Assembly (NCBI RefSeq): GCF_025215075.1
Contig: NZ_JAOBTH010000027.1
Span: 186,001-250,000 of the forward strand
Length of the DNA stretch: 64,000 bases
Reading direction: 5' to 3'
Source of the DNA: Tenacibaculum haliotis
GTDB taxonomy: Bacteria; Bacteroidota; Bacteroidia; Flavobacteriales; Flavobacteriaceae
In this document: one piece after another, positions 6,995 through 15,091 of the stretch
How the letters are laid out: each line of letters starts with the position of its first letter
How positions within the stretch are numbered: position 1 is the stretch's first letter
Position numbers and translations under genes: made by a program
Notes under the pieces: generated by a model
Told to the model about the DNA's origin: nothing
Databases searched by the model: none
Seen by the model: only the letters and a program-made list of their open reading frames with translations

Positions 6995-7063
6995 GACTTT
7001 GTACCATATTGTTAACCAACAAATATAAATTATAAAGTCTCGATATATCGAGGCTTTTTTTTT
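6993..7063 (+). promoter_or_regulatory. Transcription attenuator: antiterminator and terminator
   Basis: GAGACTTT (6993-7000) overlaps the leader stop codon and is perfectly complementary to AAAGTCTC (7034-7041), forming the antiterminator; a further hairpin (about 7006-7026, TTGTT-AACC-AACAA core) lies inside its loop. AAAGTCTCGA (7034-7043) also pairs with TCGAGGCTTT (7048-7057) across a TATA loop, with one G-U pair. This makes an intrinsic terminator followed by T to 7063. The two stems share 7034-7041 and cannot coexist. A ribosome resting on the stop codon hides 6993-7000 and favours termination; a ribosome stalled on the Phe/Tyr codons leaves it free and favours read-through into pheA. 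Confidence 0.85.
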
Positions 7064-7071
7064 GATTAAAA

Positions 7072-7899
7072 ATGAAACAAATTATAGCAATTCAAGGAGC
7101 AGAAGGATCTAATCATCATAAAGTTGCTCGCGATTTTTACGGTACAACAATTCAATTAAAAGAATGTATGTCTTTTGATGTTTTGGTAGATAGCTTATTA
7201 AACAAAACAGCTACTATTGGCATTATGGCGCTAGAAAACACAATTGCTGGCTCTATAATTCCAAACTACGCTTTAATTGATAAAAACAATTTACACATCA
7301 TTGGAGAAGAATATTTAAATATTCACCATCATTTAATGGCACTTCCTAATCAACAAATTGAAGACATTAAAGAAGTTTGTTCACATCCAATGGCATTATT
7401 ACAATGCAAAGAATTCTTTAAAAAATATCCGCATATAAAATTAGTAGAAGATGTAGATACTGCCGAAGTTGCTAAAAGAATTTCAACAAATAAATTAAAA
7501 GGAGTTGCCGCTATTGCTCCAAAAATTGCTGCTGATATTTTTAACTTACATATTATTGAAGATGAAATTCAAACTATAAAAGACAACGCTACACGATTTG
7601 TAATTATACAAACAACAGCTCCTGATAACGGAATAGACCGAATAAACAAAGCATCTATAAAATTTCAATTAGATCATAAAAGAGGAAGTTTAGCCGCTAT
7701 TTTAAATGTATTGAGCGACTGCAAAATGAATTTAACAAAAATACAATCGCTACCGGTAATAGAATCACCATGGAAATATTCATTCTTTGTTGATGTTACT
7801 TTTAATGATTATAAAGACTACCAAAAAGCAATTGCTATAATAAAAATCATGGCATTAGAAACAAAAGTATTAGGAACCTACAAAAACGGAAGAAAATGA
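7072..7899 (+). CDS. pheA: Prephenate dehydratase
   Basis: A 275-residue enzyme converting prephenate to phenylpyruvate in phenylalanine synthesis. The N-terminal catalytic domain shows LENTIAGSI and the signature Thr-Arg-Phe at residues 174-176 (DNATRFVII). A C-terminal ACT domain begins near residue 197 (SIKFQLDHKRGSLAAIL) and includes the ESPW region in place of the usual ESRP Phe-binding motif, so feedback inhibition by Phe is probable. It is a single-function protein without chorismate mutase, which here is fused to DAHP synthase at the end of the operon. It is the first structural gene after the attenuator and overlaps the next gene by 4 bases. Confidence 0.95.
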   Translation: MKQIIAIQGAEGSNHHKVARDFYGTTIQLKECMSFDVLVDSLLNKTATIGIMALENTIAGSIIPNYALIDKNNLHIIGEEYLNIHHHLMALPNQQIEDIKEVCSHPMALLQCKEFFKKYPHIKLVEDVDTAEVAKRISTNKLKGVAAIAPKIAADIFNLHIIEDEIQTIKDNATRFVIIQTTAPDNGIDRINKASIKFQLDHKRGSLAAILNVLSDCKMNLTKIQSLPVIESPWKYSFFVDVTFNDYKDYQKAIAIIKIMALETKVLGTYKNGRK

Positions 7900-9038
7900 T
7901 TCAGCCTGCAAAAAGATTAGAAACCGTTCAGGAATACTATTTCTCTAAAAAACTAAGAGAAGTTAGAGCGTTAGCTGCTGCCGGAAAACCAATAATTAAT
8001 ATCGGAATTGGAAGTCCTGATTTACAACCTCCAACAAAAGTATTAACAGCCATTCAACAAAGTTTTAACGATGCTGTTGCTCACAAATATCAAAGCTATC
8101 AAGGATTACCTGAATTAAGAAATGCTATTGCAGAATTTTATAAACACAAATTTAAAGTTACTGCAAAACCTGAGGATGAAATACTTCCGTTAATGGGCAG
8201 TAAAGAAGGTGTAATGCATATTTCAATGGCTTTTTTAAATGAAGGTGATAAAGTTTTAATTCCAAATCCTGGCTACCCAACATACACTTCTGTAACAAAA
8301 TTAGTAGGAGCTGAACCTGTTTTTTATAATTTAAGCGATACTAATAATTGGCAGCCAGATTTTGAGGAATTAGAAAAGTTAGATTTAGCTGATGTAAAAA
8401 TTATGTGGGTAAATTATCCGCATATGCCAACAGGAGTAAACGCAACTATAGCAACTTTTAAAAAACTAATTACATTCGGAAAAAAACATCAAATTTTAAT
8501 TGTAAATGATAATCCGTATAGTTTTATTTTAAATGATAAACCTCTTAGTATTTTACAAATTGATGGCGCTAAAGAAATTGCTTTAGAATTAAATTCATTA
8601 AGTAAAACCTTTAATATGGCCGGTTGGCGAGTTGGTATGGTTTTAGGAAATGCTAATTTTATTGAATCAATTTTAAAAGTAAAAAGCAATATGGATTCTG
8701 GAATGTTTTATGGCATTCAAAAAGGAGCTATCGAAGCCTTACACCTATCAGATGATTGGTTTTTAAATCAAAATAAAGTTTACGAAGAACGCAGAAATTT
8801 AGTATTTCAACTTGCTGATAAATTAAACTGTACTTACAACAAAAACTCAACAGGATTATTTGTTTGGGCAAAAATCCCCGGAGGAAAAACAGCTGAACAA
8901 TTTGCTGATAAAATTTTATATCAGAAAGATATTTTTATTACTCCCGGTACTGTTTTTGGCTCTCAAGGAGAAGGCTATATTCGATTTTCATTATGTGTAT
9001 CAACAGAAACGATTAAAGCAGCAATCAATAGAATTTAA
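7896..9038 (+). CDS. PLP-dependent class I/II aminotransferase, probably aromatic
   Basis: A 380-residue fold-type I aminotransferase. The Schiff-base lysine is Lys237 in SLSKTFNMAGWRVG; NDNPYSF supplies the cofactor-ring residues, and RFSLCVS near the C-terminus carries the substrate carboxylate arginine. Lying between pheA and tyrA with a 4-base overlap, it most likely transaminates phenylpyruvate and 4-hydroxyphenylpyruvate to Phe and Tyr. Related enzymes also use aspartate or methionine, so the substrate is inferred from context only. Confidence 0.88.
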   Translation: MIQPAKRLETVQEYYFSKKLREVRALAAAGKPIINIGIGSPDLQPPTKVLTAIQQSFNDAVAHKYQSYQGLPELRNAIAEFYKHKFKVTAKPEDEILPLMGSKEGVMHISMAFLNEGDKVLIPNPGYPTYTSVTKLVGAEPVFYNLSDTNNWQPDFEELEKLDLADVKIMWVNYPHMPTGVNATIATFKKLITFGKKHQILIVNDNPYSFILNDKPLSILQIDGAKEIALELNSLSKTFNMAGWRVGMVLGNANFIESILKVKSNMDSGMFYGIQKGAIEALHLSDDWFLNQNKVYEERRNLVFQLADKLNCTYNKNSTGLFVWAKIPGGKTAEQFADKILYQKDIFITPGTVFGSQGEGYIRFSLCVSTETIKAAINRI

Positions 9039-9042
9039 AACA

Positions 9043-9072
9043 GCATTCTGAATCTATTTTCAGAAGCACATC
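9043..9072. repeat. REP-like palindromic repeat, copy 1
   Basis: GCATTCTGAA then TTCAGAAGCACATC with a short spacer: a dispersed palindrome of the ATTCTGAA...TTCAGAAT kind, between the aminotransferase and tyrA. Related copies are at 11360-11389 and 44557-44584. It is inside the operon and would form a hairpin in the mRNA. Confidence 0.65.
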
Positions 9073-9087
9073 AAAAAGACAAAAAAA

Positions 9088-9936
9088 ATGAACGTATTTG
9101 TAATCGGTGTTGGTTTAATTGGCGGAAGCATGGTTTTAGATATTCAAAGAGAATACCCTGAGGCTATCGTTTACGGAATTGACACTAACGAAGAACATTT
9201 AAAAAAAGCGTTAGAAATTGGTGTAATTCAACAAAAAGCAACACTTAACGATTTAAAAAAAGCAACTATTGTTATCATTTCTGTTCCTGTTGATATTCAG
9301 CTAGAAATACTTCCTAAAATATTAAACCTTGTCACTGAAGATTGTTTGGTTTTAGATGTCGGCTCTACAAAAGTTCAAGTTTGTGAAATTATTAAAAATC
9401 ATCCGAAGCGAAGAAATTTTTTAGCAACCCACCCTATTGCCGGAACCGAATTTTCAGGCCCAACAGCCGCGCATCAAAACCTGTTTCAACAAAAAACAAA
9501 TATTATTTGCGAAGTAGAAAAAACAGCGTTTAAATTACAGGAAAAAGCCTTAGCAATATTTTCAAAATTAGGAATGCGTATTCGTTATATGGATGCAAAA
9601 TCACACGATAAGCACATTGCTTATGTATCACATTTATCACACATAAGTTCATTTATGTTAGGCAAAACAGTCATCAATAAAGAAAAAAACGAACGCGATA
9701 TTTTTGATATGGCAGGCTCAGGGTTTGCCTCTACCGTTCGTTTAGCAAAAAGTTCGCCCGCCATGTGGACACCTATTTTTAAACAAAACAAAGAAAACGT
9801 AATTGAAACATTAGATGAATATATACACAACCTACAGCAATTTAAAAAATTGATGCTACAAGACGATTTTACTAAAATTTATGATGAAATGGAAAGCACA
9901 AATCACATAAAAAAAATATTAAACGGAATAAAATAA
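9088..9936 (+). CDS. tyrA: Prephenate dehydrogenase
   Basis: A 282-residue NAD(P)-dependent enzyme converting prephenate to 4-hydroxyphenylpyruvate for tyrosine synthesis. The Rossmann motif GVGLIGGS is at residues 7-14, and the catalytic-site histidines lie in THPIAGTEFSGP and in the segment SHLSHISSF. No ACT or chorismate mutase domain is attached. It is the third gene of the operon, 49 bases after the aminotransferase, with a REP-like hairpin between them. Its start ATG is preceded by an A-rich stretch, usual in this phylum. Confidence 0.94.
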   Translation: MNVFVIGVGLIGGSMVLDIQREYPEAIVYGIDTNEEHLKKALEIGVIQQKATLNDLKKATIVIISVPVDIQLEILPKILNLVTEDCLVLDVGSTKVQVCEIIKNHPKRRNFLATHPIAGTEFSGPTAAHQNLFQQKTNIICEVEKTAFKLQEKALAIFSKLGMRIRYMDAKSHDKHIAYVSHLSHISSFMLGKTVINKEKNERDIFDMAGSGFASTVRLAKSSPAMWTPIFKQNKENVIETLDEYIHNLQQFKKLMLQDDFTKIYDEMESTNHIKKILNGIK

Positions 9937-9950
9937 AACTAAAATAGCTG

Positions 9951-9958
9951 TAATTTTG
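9951..9958 (+). promoter_or_regulatory. Possible internal -7 element before the DAHP synthase gene
   Basis: TAATTTTG matches the TAnnTTTG element about 80 bases upstream of the aroG-type gene, but no TTTG lies 19 bases further upstream. An internal promoter that bypasses the attenuator is possible, not shown. Confidence 0.3.
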
Positions 9959-10040
9959 AGTACTTTTTAAAACTGTAATTTTATTACTATCAAAAACTTA
10001 AAGAGCAACTTGCTAAGAAAACGGCACAAATAATTAAAAG

Positions 10041-11123
10041 ATGGAAAACAAAAAAGAATTAAGAACATGGTTAAACGACATGAAACTAGCACATCCATTA
10101 GTAATTGCTGGGCCATGTAGTGCCGAAACCGAAGAACAAGTTTTAAAAATTGCACACGAATTAAAAGATACTGACACCAATTATTTTCGTGCCGGAATTT
10201 GGAAGCCAAGAACACGTCCAGGTAATTTTGAAGGTGTTGGTGCTTTAGGTTTAAAATGGTTACAAAAAGTTAAGGCAGAAACAGGTATGAAAACCTGTAC
10301 CGAAGTTGCCAATGCTGCTCACGTAAAGTTAGCTTTAGAGCACGATATTGATTTATTATGGATTGGTGCCCGATCTACAGTATCGCCATTTATCATGCAA
10401 GAAATTGCTGATGCTTTACAAGGAACCGATAAAATTGTATTGGTAAAAAACCCTGTAAATCCAGATTTAGCCTTATGGTTAGGCGGAATTGAAAGATTAT
10501 ATACTGCCGGAATTAAAAACTTGGGCGCGATTCATAGAGGGTTTTCTACTTACGAGAAATCAAAATACAGAAATATTCCAGAATGGCAATTAGCTATTGA
10601 ATTTCAAAATAAATTTCCCGACTTACCTTTAATCTGCGACCCATCACACATTACTGGTAATAGAGATATGATTTTTGATGTTTCACAAACCGCTTTAGAT
10701 TTAAATTTTGATGGTTTAATGATTGAAACACATTTTGATCCTGATAACGCTTGGTCGGATGCTGCACAACAAGTAACACCAAATACCTTGAAAAAAATTA
10801 CCGAAGATCTTAAAATCAGAAAAGAAACCGAAACCGACTCTTCTTACAGAGAATCTTTAGATAATTTAAGAGCGCAAATAAATGTTGTCGATGATCAGCT
10901 TATCGACATGATGAGTAAAAGAATGAAAGTTGCTGACAAAATCGGACTTCTAAAAAAAGAGAAAAATGTAGCCGTTTTACAATCTAGGCGTTGGAATGAA
11001 ATTTTAGGAAAAATGATTTTAGAAGGTGAAACAAGAGGTTTAAGTGAAGAGTTTGTACTAAAAATGTTTAAGGCAATTCACCAAGAATCTATCAATCATC
11101 AAGAAAAAATCATCAAAGGATAG
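10041..11123 (+). CDS. Bifunctional DAHP synthase / chorismate mutase
   Basis: A 360-residue fusion. Residues 1 to about 265 are a 3-deoxy-7-phosphoheptulonate synthase of the short type I-beta/KDO8P-like group (VIAGPCSAETEEQ near the start, KPRTRPGNFEG, CDPSHITG). Residues from about 270 to 360 are an AroQ-type chorismate mutase (SLDNLRAQINVVDDQLIDMM). It therefore carries the entry step of the shikimate pathway and chorismate to prephenate, so this operon covers both branch-point reactions before PheA and TyrA. In related fusions prephenate or chorismate binding to the mutase domain inhibits the synthase; that is known for the family, not visible here. Confidence 0.94.
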   Translation: MENKKELRTWLNDMKLAHPLVIAGPCSAETEEQVLKIAHELKDTDTNYFRAGIWKPRTRPGNFEGVGALGLKWLQKVKAETGMKTCTEVANAAHVKLALEHDIDLLWIGARSTVSPFIMQEIADALQGTDKIVLVKNPVNPDLALWLGGIERLYTAGIKNLGAIHRGFSTYEKSKYRNIPEWQLAIEFQNKFPDLPLICDPSHITGNRDMIFDVSQTALDLNFDGLMIETHFDPDNAWSDAAQQVTPNTLKKITEDLKIRKETETDSSYRESLDNLRAQINVVDDQLIDMMSKRMKVADKIGLLKKEKNVAVLQSRRWNEILGKMILEGETRGLSEEFVLKMFKAIHQESINHQEKIIKG

Positions 11124-11128
11124 TTTTA

Positions 11129-11229
11129 GGGCGTTACCACAAGGGTCAGGCTTTCGTTACTCGCTTTTTTTGTTTTTCAACAAACAAAAAAGAGCTCAAA
11201 CAAACCACTCAATCCTTAACGCGTAACCC
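11129..11229. repeat. Palindromic dispersed-repeat element (GGGCGTTA...TAACGCGTAACCC)
   Basis: A GC-richer stretch of about 100 bases begins GGGCGTTACC and ends TTAACGCGTAACCC, so its ends are partly inverted. In the middle CTTTTTTTGTTT faces AAACAAAAAAGAG around a CAAC turn, giving a long hairpin. I recall similar elements scattered in flavobacterial genomes, but only one copy is in this window. It directly follows the DAHP synthase stop codon and would be in the 3' untranslated region. Confidence 0.55.
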
Positions 11230-11257
11230 TTTTTACAAAGTGAATTTTTAACTAAAT

Positions 11258-11298
11258 AAAGATCCTTTAGGTATAAAAAAAACAAAAGGATCTTTTTT
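11258..11298 (+). terminator. Intrinsic terminator of the aromatic operon
   Basis: AAAGATCCTTT and AAAAGGATCTTTTTT form an 11-base stem around a 15-base loop, ending in a T run. It closes the pheA-to-DAHP synthase transcript after the palindromic element. Confidence 0.8.
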
Positions 11299-11359
11299 AT
11301 TTTATAGTTACATCGTTTTTTATAAACATTCGTTTGGATTCATAATCTAATATTAATGC

Positions 11360-11389
11360 GTCATTCTGAATTTATTTCAGAATCACATC
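11360..11389. repeat. REP-like palindromic repeat, copy 2
   Basis: GTCATTCTGAA followed by TTTATTTCAGAATCACATC: same family as 9043-9072, sharing the trailing CACATC. The rest of the 419-base gap 11124-11542 is AT-rich. A CATCTTTG motif at 11531-11538, 4 bases before the rsgA start, could be a -7 element of a nearly leaderless promoter. Confidence 0.7.
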
Positions 11390-11542
11390 CATATAATAAA
11401 CAATAAATTATAATGAGAACCTGAAACAAGATTAAAACATCGTAAAGTGAGTTATTATAAATTACGGAATCATTTTTTTTATAAAATTGAAAATCAATAG
11501 AAGTGACACTCATATTTTTTAAAAATTTCTCATCTTTGCAAC

Positions 11543-12508
11543 ATGACAGGAACGGTTTATAAATCTACAGGAAGTTGGTATTGGGTTAAACATGAAGATG
11601 TTTTATACAAATGCCGAATTAAAGGAAAATTCCGTTTAAAAGGAATAAAAAGTACCAATCCAATTGCTGTTGGCGACAAGGTTGACTTTGATCTTGAAAC
11701 CAAAAACAATGAAGAAACTGGTGTAATTACTGAAATTCATGAACGCGAAAATTTTATTGTTCGTAAATCTGTTAACTTATCGAAGCAAACACATATTATT
11801 GCTTCTAACATCGATCAGGTATTTTTGTTAATCACTATTAACAACCCACCTACTTTTACCACATTTATCGATCGTTTTTTAGTATCAACAAGAGCTTATC
11901 GAATTGATACTATTTTAGTATTTAATAAAATAGATGCATACGAATTAGAACAACGTGCAGAAATATTATATTTAAAAGACATTTATCAAGCTATTGGCTA
12001 CACATGTATTGAAGTTTCTGCCAAAGAAAACACCAATATTGATGCCATTAAAAAAATGATGCTTAACAAAACATCTATGTTTGTAGGGCATTCTGGTGTT
12101 GGTAAAACCACGTTAGTGAATGCTATTGATGCCGATTTAAACTTAAAAACCAAAGAAATTTCCGATCAACACAATCAAGGAAAACACACCACTACATTTG
12201 CCGAAATGTTTGATTTAAATCTCGAAACCCCTAAAGATGCTCGAATTATAGACACACCAGGTATTAAAGGTTTTGGAGTGGTTGATATTGACAAAGAAGA
12301 ATTAGGTGATTATTTTCCTGAGTTTTTTGCCCTAAAACAAGATTGTAAATTCAATAATTGTATTCACGTAAACGAGCCAAAATGTGCTGTAAAAGATGCT
12401 TTAGAAGAAGATACTGTTTCATGGTCTCGCTATAAAAGTTATTTACAAATTTTAGAAGGGGAAGAAGAACATTACCGTACTGACATTTGGGAAAAAGATC
12501 AAGAATAA
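11543..12508 (+). CDS. rsgA: Ribosome small-subunit-dependent GTPase A
   Basis: A 321-residue circularly permuted GTPase that helps late 30S subunit maturation. An N-terminal OB-like domain (residues 1-75) is followed by G4 (FNKIDA), then G1 GHSGVGKTTLVNA from about residue 182, and G3 DTPGIKGFG. The C-terminal zinc site is visible as CKFNNCIH and a later Cys (EPKCAV). It is the first of four tightly packed genes (rsgA, dtd, tatD, tcdA). The start lies only 4 bases beyond a -7-like motif, so the mRNA may be almost leaderless. Confidence 0.96.
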   Translation: MTGTVYKSTGSWYWVKHEDVLYKCRIKGKFRLKGIKSTNPIAVGDKVDFDLETKNNEETGVITEIHERENFIVRKSVNLSKQTHIIASNIDQVFLLITINNPPTFTTFIDRFLVSTRAYRIDTILVFNKIDAYELEQRAEILYLKDIYQAIGYTCIEVSAKENTNIDAIKKMMLNKTSMFVGHSGVGKTTLVNAIDADLNLKTKEISDQHNQGKHTTTFAEMFDLNLETPKDARIIDTPGIKGFGVVDIDKEELGDYFPEFFALKQDCKFNNCIHVNEPKCAVKDALEEDTVSWSRYKSYLQILEGEEEHYRTDIWEKDQE

Positions 12509-12961
12509 ATGAAAGCTGTTATTCAAAGAGTATCTAAAGCAAGCGTAACTATTGAAGGTGAAAAAGTTGCTGATATTAAAAGTGGATTACTTATTCTTTT
12601 AGGTATTACGAATGATGATACGAAAGAAGATATTGATTGGTTGTCTAAAAAAATAAACAATCTTCGTATTTTTAATGATGCTAATGGCGTTATGAATAAA
12701 TCGTTAATCGACAGTTTAGGTGATGCTATTATTGTAAGTCAGTTTACGCTACAAGCCTCCACTAAAAAAGGCAATCGCCCAAGTTATATGAAAGCTGCAA
12801 AACCAGAAATTGCAATCCCTTTATATAAAGAATTCATACATCAGTTTGAAAAAGATTTAGGCAAAAAAGTACAAACAGGTGAGTTTGGTGCCGATATGAA
12901 AGTAGAATTATTAAACGACGGCCCTGTTACTATTATTATTGATACTAAAGATAAGATATAA
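12509..12961 (+). CDS. dtd: D-aminoacyl-tRNA deacylase
   Basis: A 150-residue enzyme, the full family length, which hydrolyses D-aminoacyl-tRNAs and also glycyl-tRNA-Ala to protect translation. It shows MKAVIQRVSKASV at the start, the catalytic-region SQFTLQAS and the cross-subunit GPVT motif (NDGPVTI) near the C-terminus. The start codon immediately follows the rsgA stop with no gap, indicating co-transcription and coupled translation. Confidence 0.96.
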   Translation: MKAVIQRVSKASVTIEGEKVADIKSGLLILLGITNDDTKEDIDWLSKKINNLRIFNDANGVMNKSLIDSLGDAIIVSQFTLQASTKKGNRPSYMKAAKPEIAIPLYKEFIHQFEKDLGKKVQTGEFGADMKVELLNDGPVTIIIDTKDKI

Positions 12962-12972
12962 AAACGTTGGTT

Positions 12973-13617
12973 ATGAAATTTATCAACGTACATACGCATC
13001 AAAAATCTAATGACAATTCAACGATATCAATTTTAAATTGTGAGCCCAAATCAATAGATTTTAGCATTCCTTTTTCTATCGGAATTCATCCATGGAATAT
13101 TAATGAGGAAAAAATTGATCCCGAAATTAATTTTATCGAACAACAATTACAACTTAAAAACTGTTTTGCTATTGGCGAATGTGGTTTGGATAAGTTAAGT
13201 AAAACGGATTATGAACTTCAATTAAAGGTCTTTAAAAAACAGATTCATTTATCAGAAAAATATCAAAAACCATTAATCATACATTGTGTAAAATCATTTG
13301 AAGAGTTATTTCATTTAAAAAAAACACTAAAACCTCAACAAAAATGGATTATTCATGGTTTTAACAAAAACAGTCAAGTAGCTTTATCCCTAATAAAAAA
13401 TGGTTATTTTTTATCCTTCGGAAAAGCATTAACTACTGCTGCTAAATTGCAAAAAACGTTTAAAGAGGTTTCTTTAGATGCTGTTTTTTTAGAAACTGAT
13501 TCCGATGAAATTGATATTAGTGCTATTTACCAAAAAGCAGCTTCTATAAAAGAGTTAAAAACTGAAGAATTAACAAGGAGAATATATCAAAATTTTAATA
13601 CTATATTTATAAAATGA
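12973..13617 (+). CDS. tatD: TatD family metal-dependent hydrolase
   Basis: A 214-residue TIM-barrel hydrolase, shorter and more divergent than E. coli TatD (about 260). The metal ligands are present: HTH in FINVHTHQ, Glu in GECGLD, His in PLIIHC and WIIHGF, and Asp in LETDSDE. The family acts as a DNase/phosphoesterase in DNA turnover, with the exact substrate unsettled. I chose the ATG at 12973 (MKFINVHTH) instead of an upstream TTG. It overlaps tcdA by 4 bases. Confidence 0.88.
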   Translation: MKFINVHTHQKSNDNSTISILNCEPKSIDFSIPFSIGIHPWNINEEKIDPEINFIEQQLQLKNCFAIGECGLDKLSKTDYELQLKVFKKQIHLSEKYQKPLIIHCVKSFEELFHLKKTLKPQQKWIIHGFNKNSQVALSLIKNGYFLSFGKALTTAAKLQKTFKEVSLDAVFLETDSDEIDISAIYQKAASIKELKTEELTRRIYQNFNTIFIK

Positions 13618-14330
13618 GTTGGTTAGAGAGAACGGAATTATTAGTTCAGAAAGAAGGAATTGAAAAACTACAGAATTCAAATATTTTAATTGTTGGTTTA
13701 GGTGGCGTTGGTTCTTTTGCTGCCGAATTTATTGCAAGATCAGGAGTTGGAAAAATGACAATTGTGGATGGAGATGCTTTTGATGAAACAAATATAAACA
13801 GACAATTACCCGCTTTAAAAAGCACCATAGGTAAATCGAAAGTAACTGTAATAGCAGACAGAATTAAAGACATAAACCCTGAAATAGAATTAAAGGTATT
13901 GGAAGAGTTTTTATCGCCAGATAGAGCTTTTGAAATAGTAAATAAAGAATACGATTATGTTTTAGATTGTATTGATAGTATTACGCCTAAAATTAATTTA
14001 ATTGTTGCGGCTAGAAGAAAAAAAGTAAAACTAATTAGTGCAATGGGTGCTGGCGGAAAATTAGATGCAAGCAAGGTGGTTGTTAAAGATATTAGCAAAA
14101 CTAAAAACTGTAAAATGGCACGCGCCCTAAAAAAGAGGTTAAAAGAACTAAATGTTAACAAAGGTGTAATGGCTGTTTATTCTGAAGAAGTTCAAATACC
14201 TGAAAGTTTACAACTTACAAACGGTGCTAATTTTAAAAAATCTTTTTACGGTACTATTAGTTATATGCCTGCTGCTTTTGGATTGCAAGCAAGTTCATTT
14301 GTTATAAATAAAATTTTAACAAAAAAATAA
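13614..14330 (+). CDS. tcdA: tRNA threonylcarbamoyladenosine dehydratase
   Basis: A 238-residue E1-like ThiF-family protein that cyclises t6A37 of tRNA to ct6A in an ATP-dependent step. The nucleotide-binding GLGGVGSFAAEF is at about residues 27-38, followed by IVDGDAFDETNINRQ with the ATP-contacting Arg/Gln. The sequence continues through DYVLDCIDSITPKINLI and SAMGAGGKLD. The length fits the TcdA/CsdL group rather than ThiF or MoeB, which carry extra domains. It is the last gene of the rsgA group. Confidence 0.9.
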   Translation: MSWLERTELLVQKEGIEKLQNSNILIVGLGGVGSFAAEFIARSGVGKMTIVDGDAFDETNINRQLPALKSTIGKSKVTVIADRIKDINPEIELKVLEEFLSPDRAFEIVNKEYDYVLDCIDSITPKINLIVAARRKKVKLISAMGAGGKLDASKVVVKDISKTKNCKMARALKKRLKELNVNKGVMAVYSEEVQIPESLQLTNGANFKKSFYGTISYMPAAFGLQASSFVINKILTKK

Positions 14331-14354
14331 TCTCCACGGAAACTATTTTTTAAT

Positions 14355-14362
14355 TATATTTG
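14355..14362 (+). promoter_or_regulatory. -7 element upstream of the YceI lipoprotein gene
   Basis: TATATTTG matches TAnnTTTG 36 bases before the start codon. No TTTG is found at the 19-base distance, so this is only half of the consensus. Confidence 0.5.
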
Positions 14363-14397
14363 TTCTAAATAAATTCAATTATTAAAAATAAATCATA

Positions 14398-15042
14398 ATG
14401 AAAAAATCAATTTTAGCCATTGCTCTTATTGCAATTACTGCTGTTTCTTGTAAATCAGAAAAAAATAAAGTAACTGCTAACGAAGAAGTTAAAGAGGTTG
14501 CAAAAGTAGAAAACGTACTTAATTCTTATAAAGCAAATGTAACAGAATCTACCGTTACTTGGAAAGGAAACAAACCAACAGGTTCTCATAACGGAGTTGT
14601 TAGTATTACAACTGGTATGTTTGATATTGAAAACGGTGTTGTTAAAGCTGGAGAATTTGTAATTGATATGACTACAATTTCTTGTACTGATTTAGAAGCT
14701 GGTAATGGTAAAGAAAAATTAGAAGGTCATTTAAAAAATGAAGACTTTTTTGATGTAGCTAAATTTCCAACAGCTAAATTCGTAGTTGCAAGCTCAGAAA
14801 CTAAAAATGGTAAATTACAAATAACAGGTAACTTAACACTTAGAGGAACTACAAAAAGTATTACAATTCCTGCTACAGTAACTGAAAACGAAGGTACTGC
14901 TACTTTTAAAAGTGATGTTTTTAGTATTGACAGAACAGATTTTGGAGTAACTTATAGCTCTAAAAAGTTTGACGCTGCTTTAAAAGATAAATTCATTAAT
15001 GATTTAATGGAAATTTCTTTTGACATTAAAGCTAAAAAATAA
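14398..15042 (+). CDS. YceI-family lipoprotein
   Basis: A 214-residue protein with lipoprotein signal MKKSILAIALIAITAVSC, lipidated at Cys18. The mature part has a spacer and then a YceI lipocalin-like domain (about residues 45-214; AKFPTAKFVVAS, GNLTLRGTTKSITIP). YceI proteins form a barrel that binds polyisoprenoid-like lipids. Many Bacteroidota have several; the ligand here is unknown. It is a single-gene transcript with its own -7 element and a strong terminator. Confidence 0.92.
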   Translation: MKKSILAIALIAITAVSCKSEKNKVTANEEVKEVAKVENVLNSYKANVTESTVTWKGNKPTGSHNGVVSITTGMFDIENGVVKAGEFVIDMTTISCTDLEAGNGKEKLEGHLKNEDFFDVAKFPTAKFVVASSETKNGKLQITGNLTLRGTTKSITIPATVTENEGTATFKSDVFSIDRTDFGVTYSSKKFDAALKDKFINDLMEISFDIKAKK

Positions 15043-15060
15043 TTTTAGAATTCCTAATAA

Positions 15061-15091
15061 AAAAAGGGTTGACATTGTCAACCCTTTTTTT
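15061..15091. terminator. Bidirectional terminator between yceI-type gene and lipB
   Basis: AAAAAGGGTTGAC / GTCAACCCTTTTTT with a 3-base loop and A/T tails on both sides serves both convergent genes. It overlaps the last codon of lipB. Confidence 0.85.

Noticed and set aside
6913..7071. A T-box or amino acid riboswitch upstream of pheA
   Set aside because: No T-box sequence or specifier-loop architecture is present; the aromatic-rich short frame and overlapping stems explain the region better.
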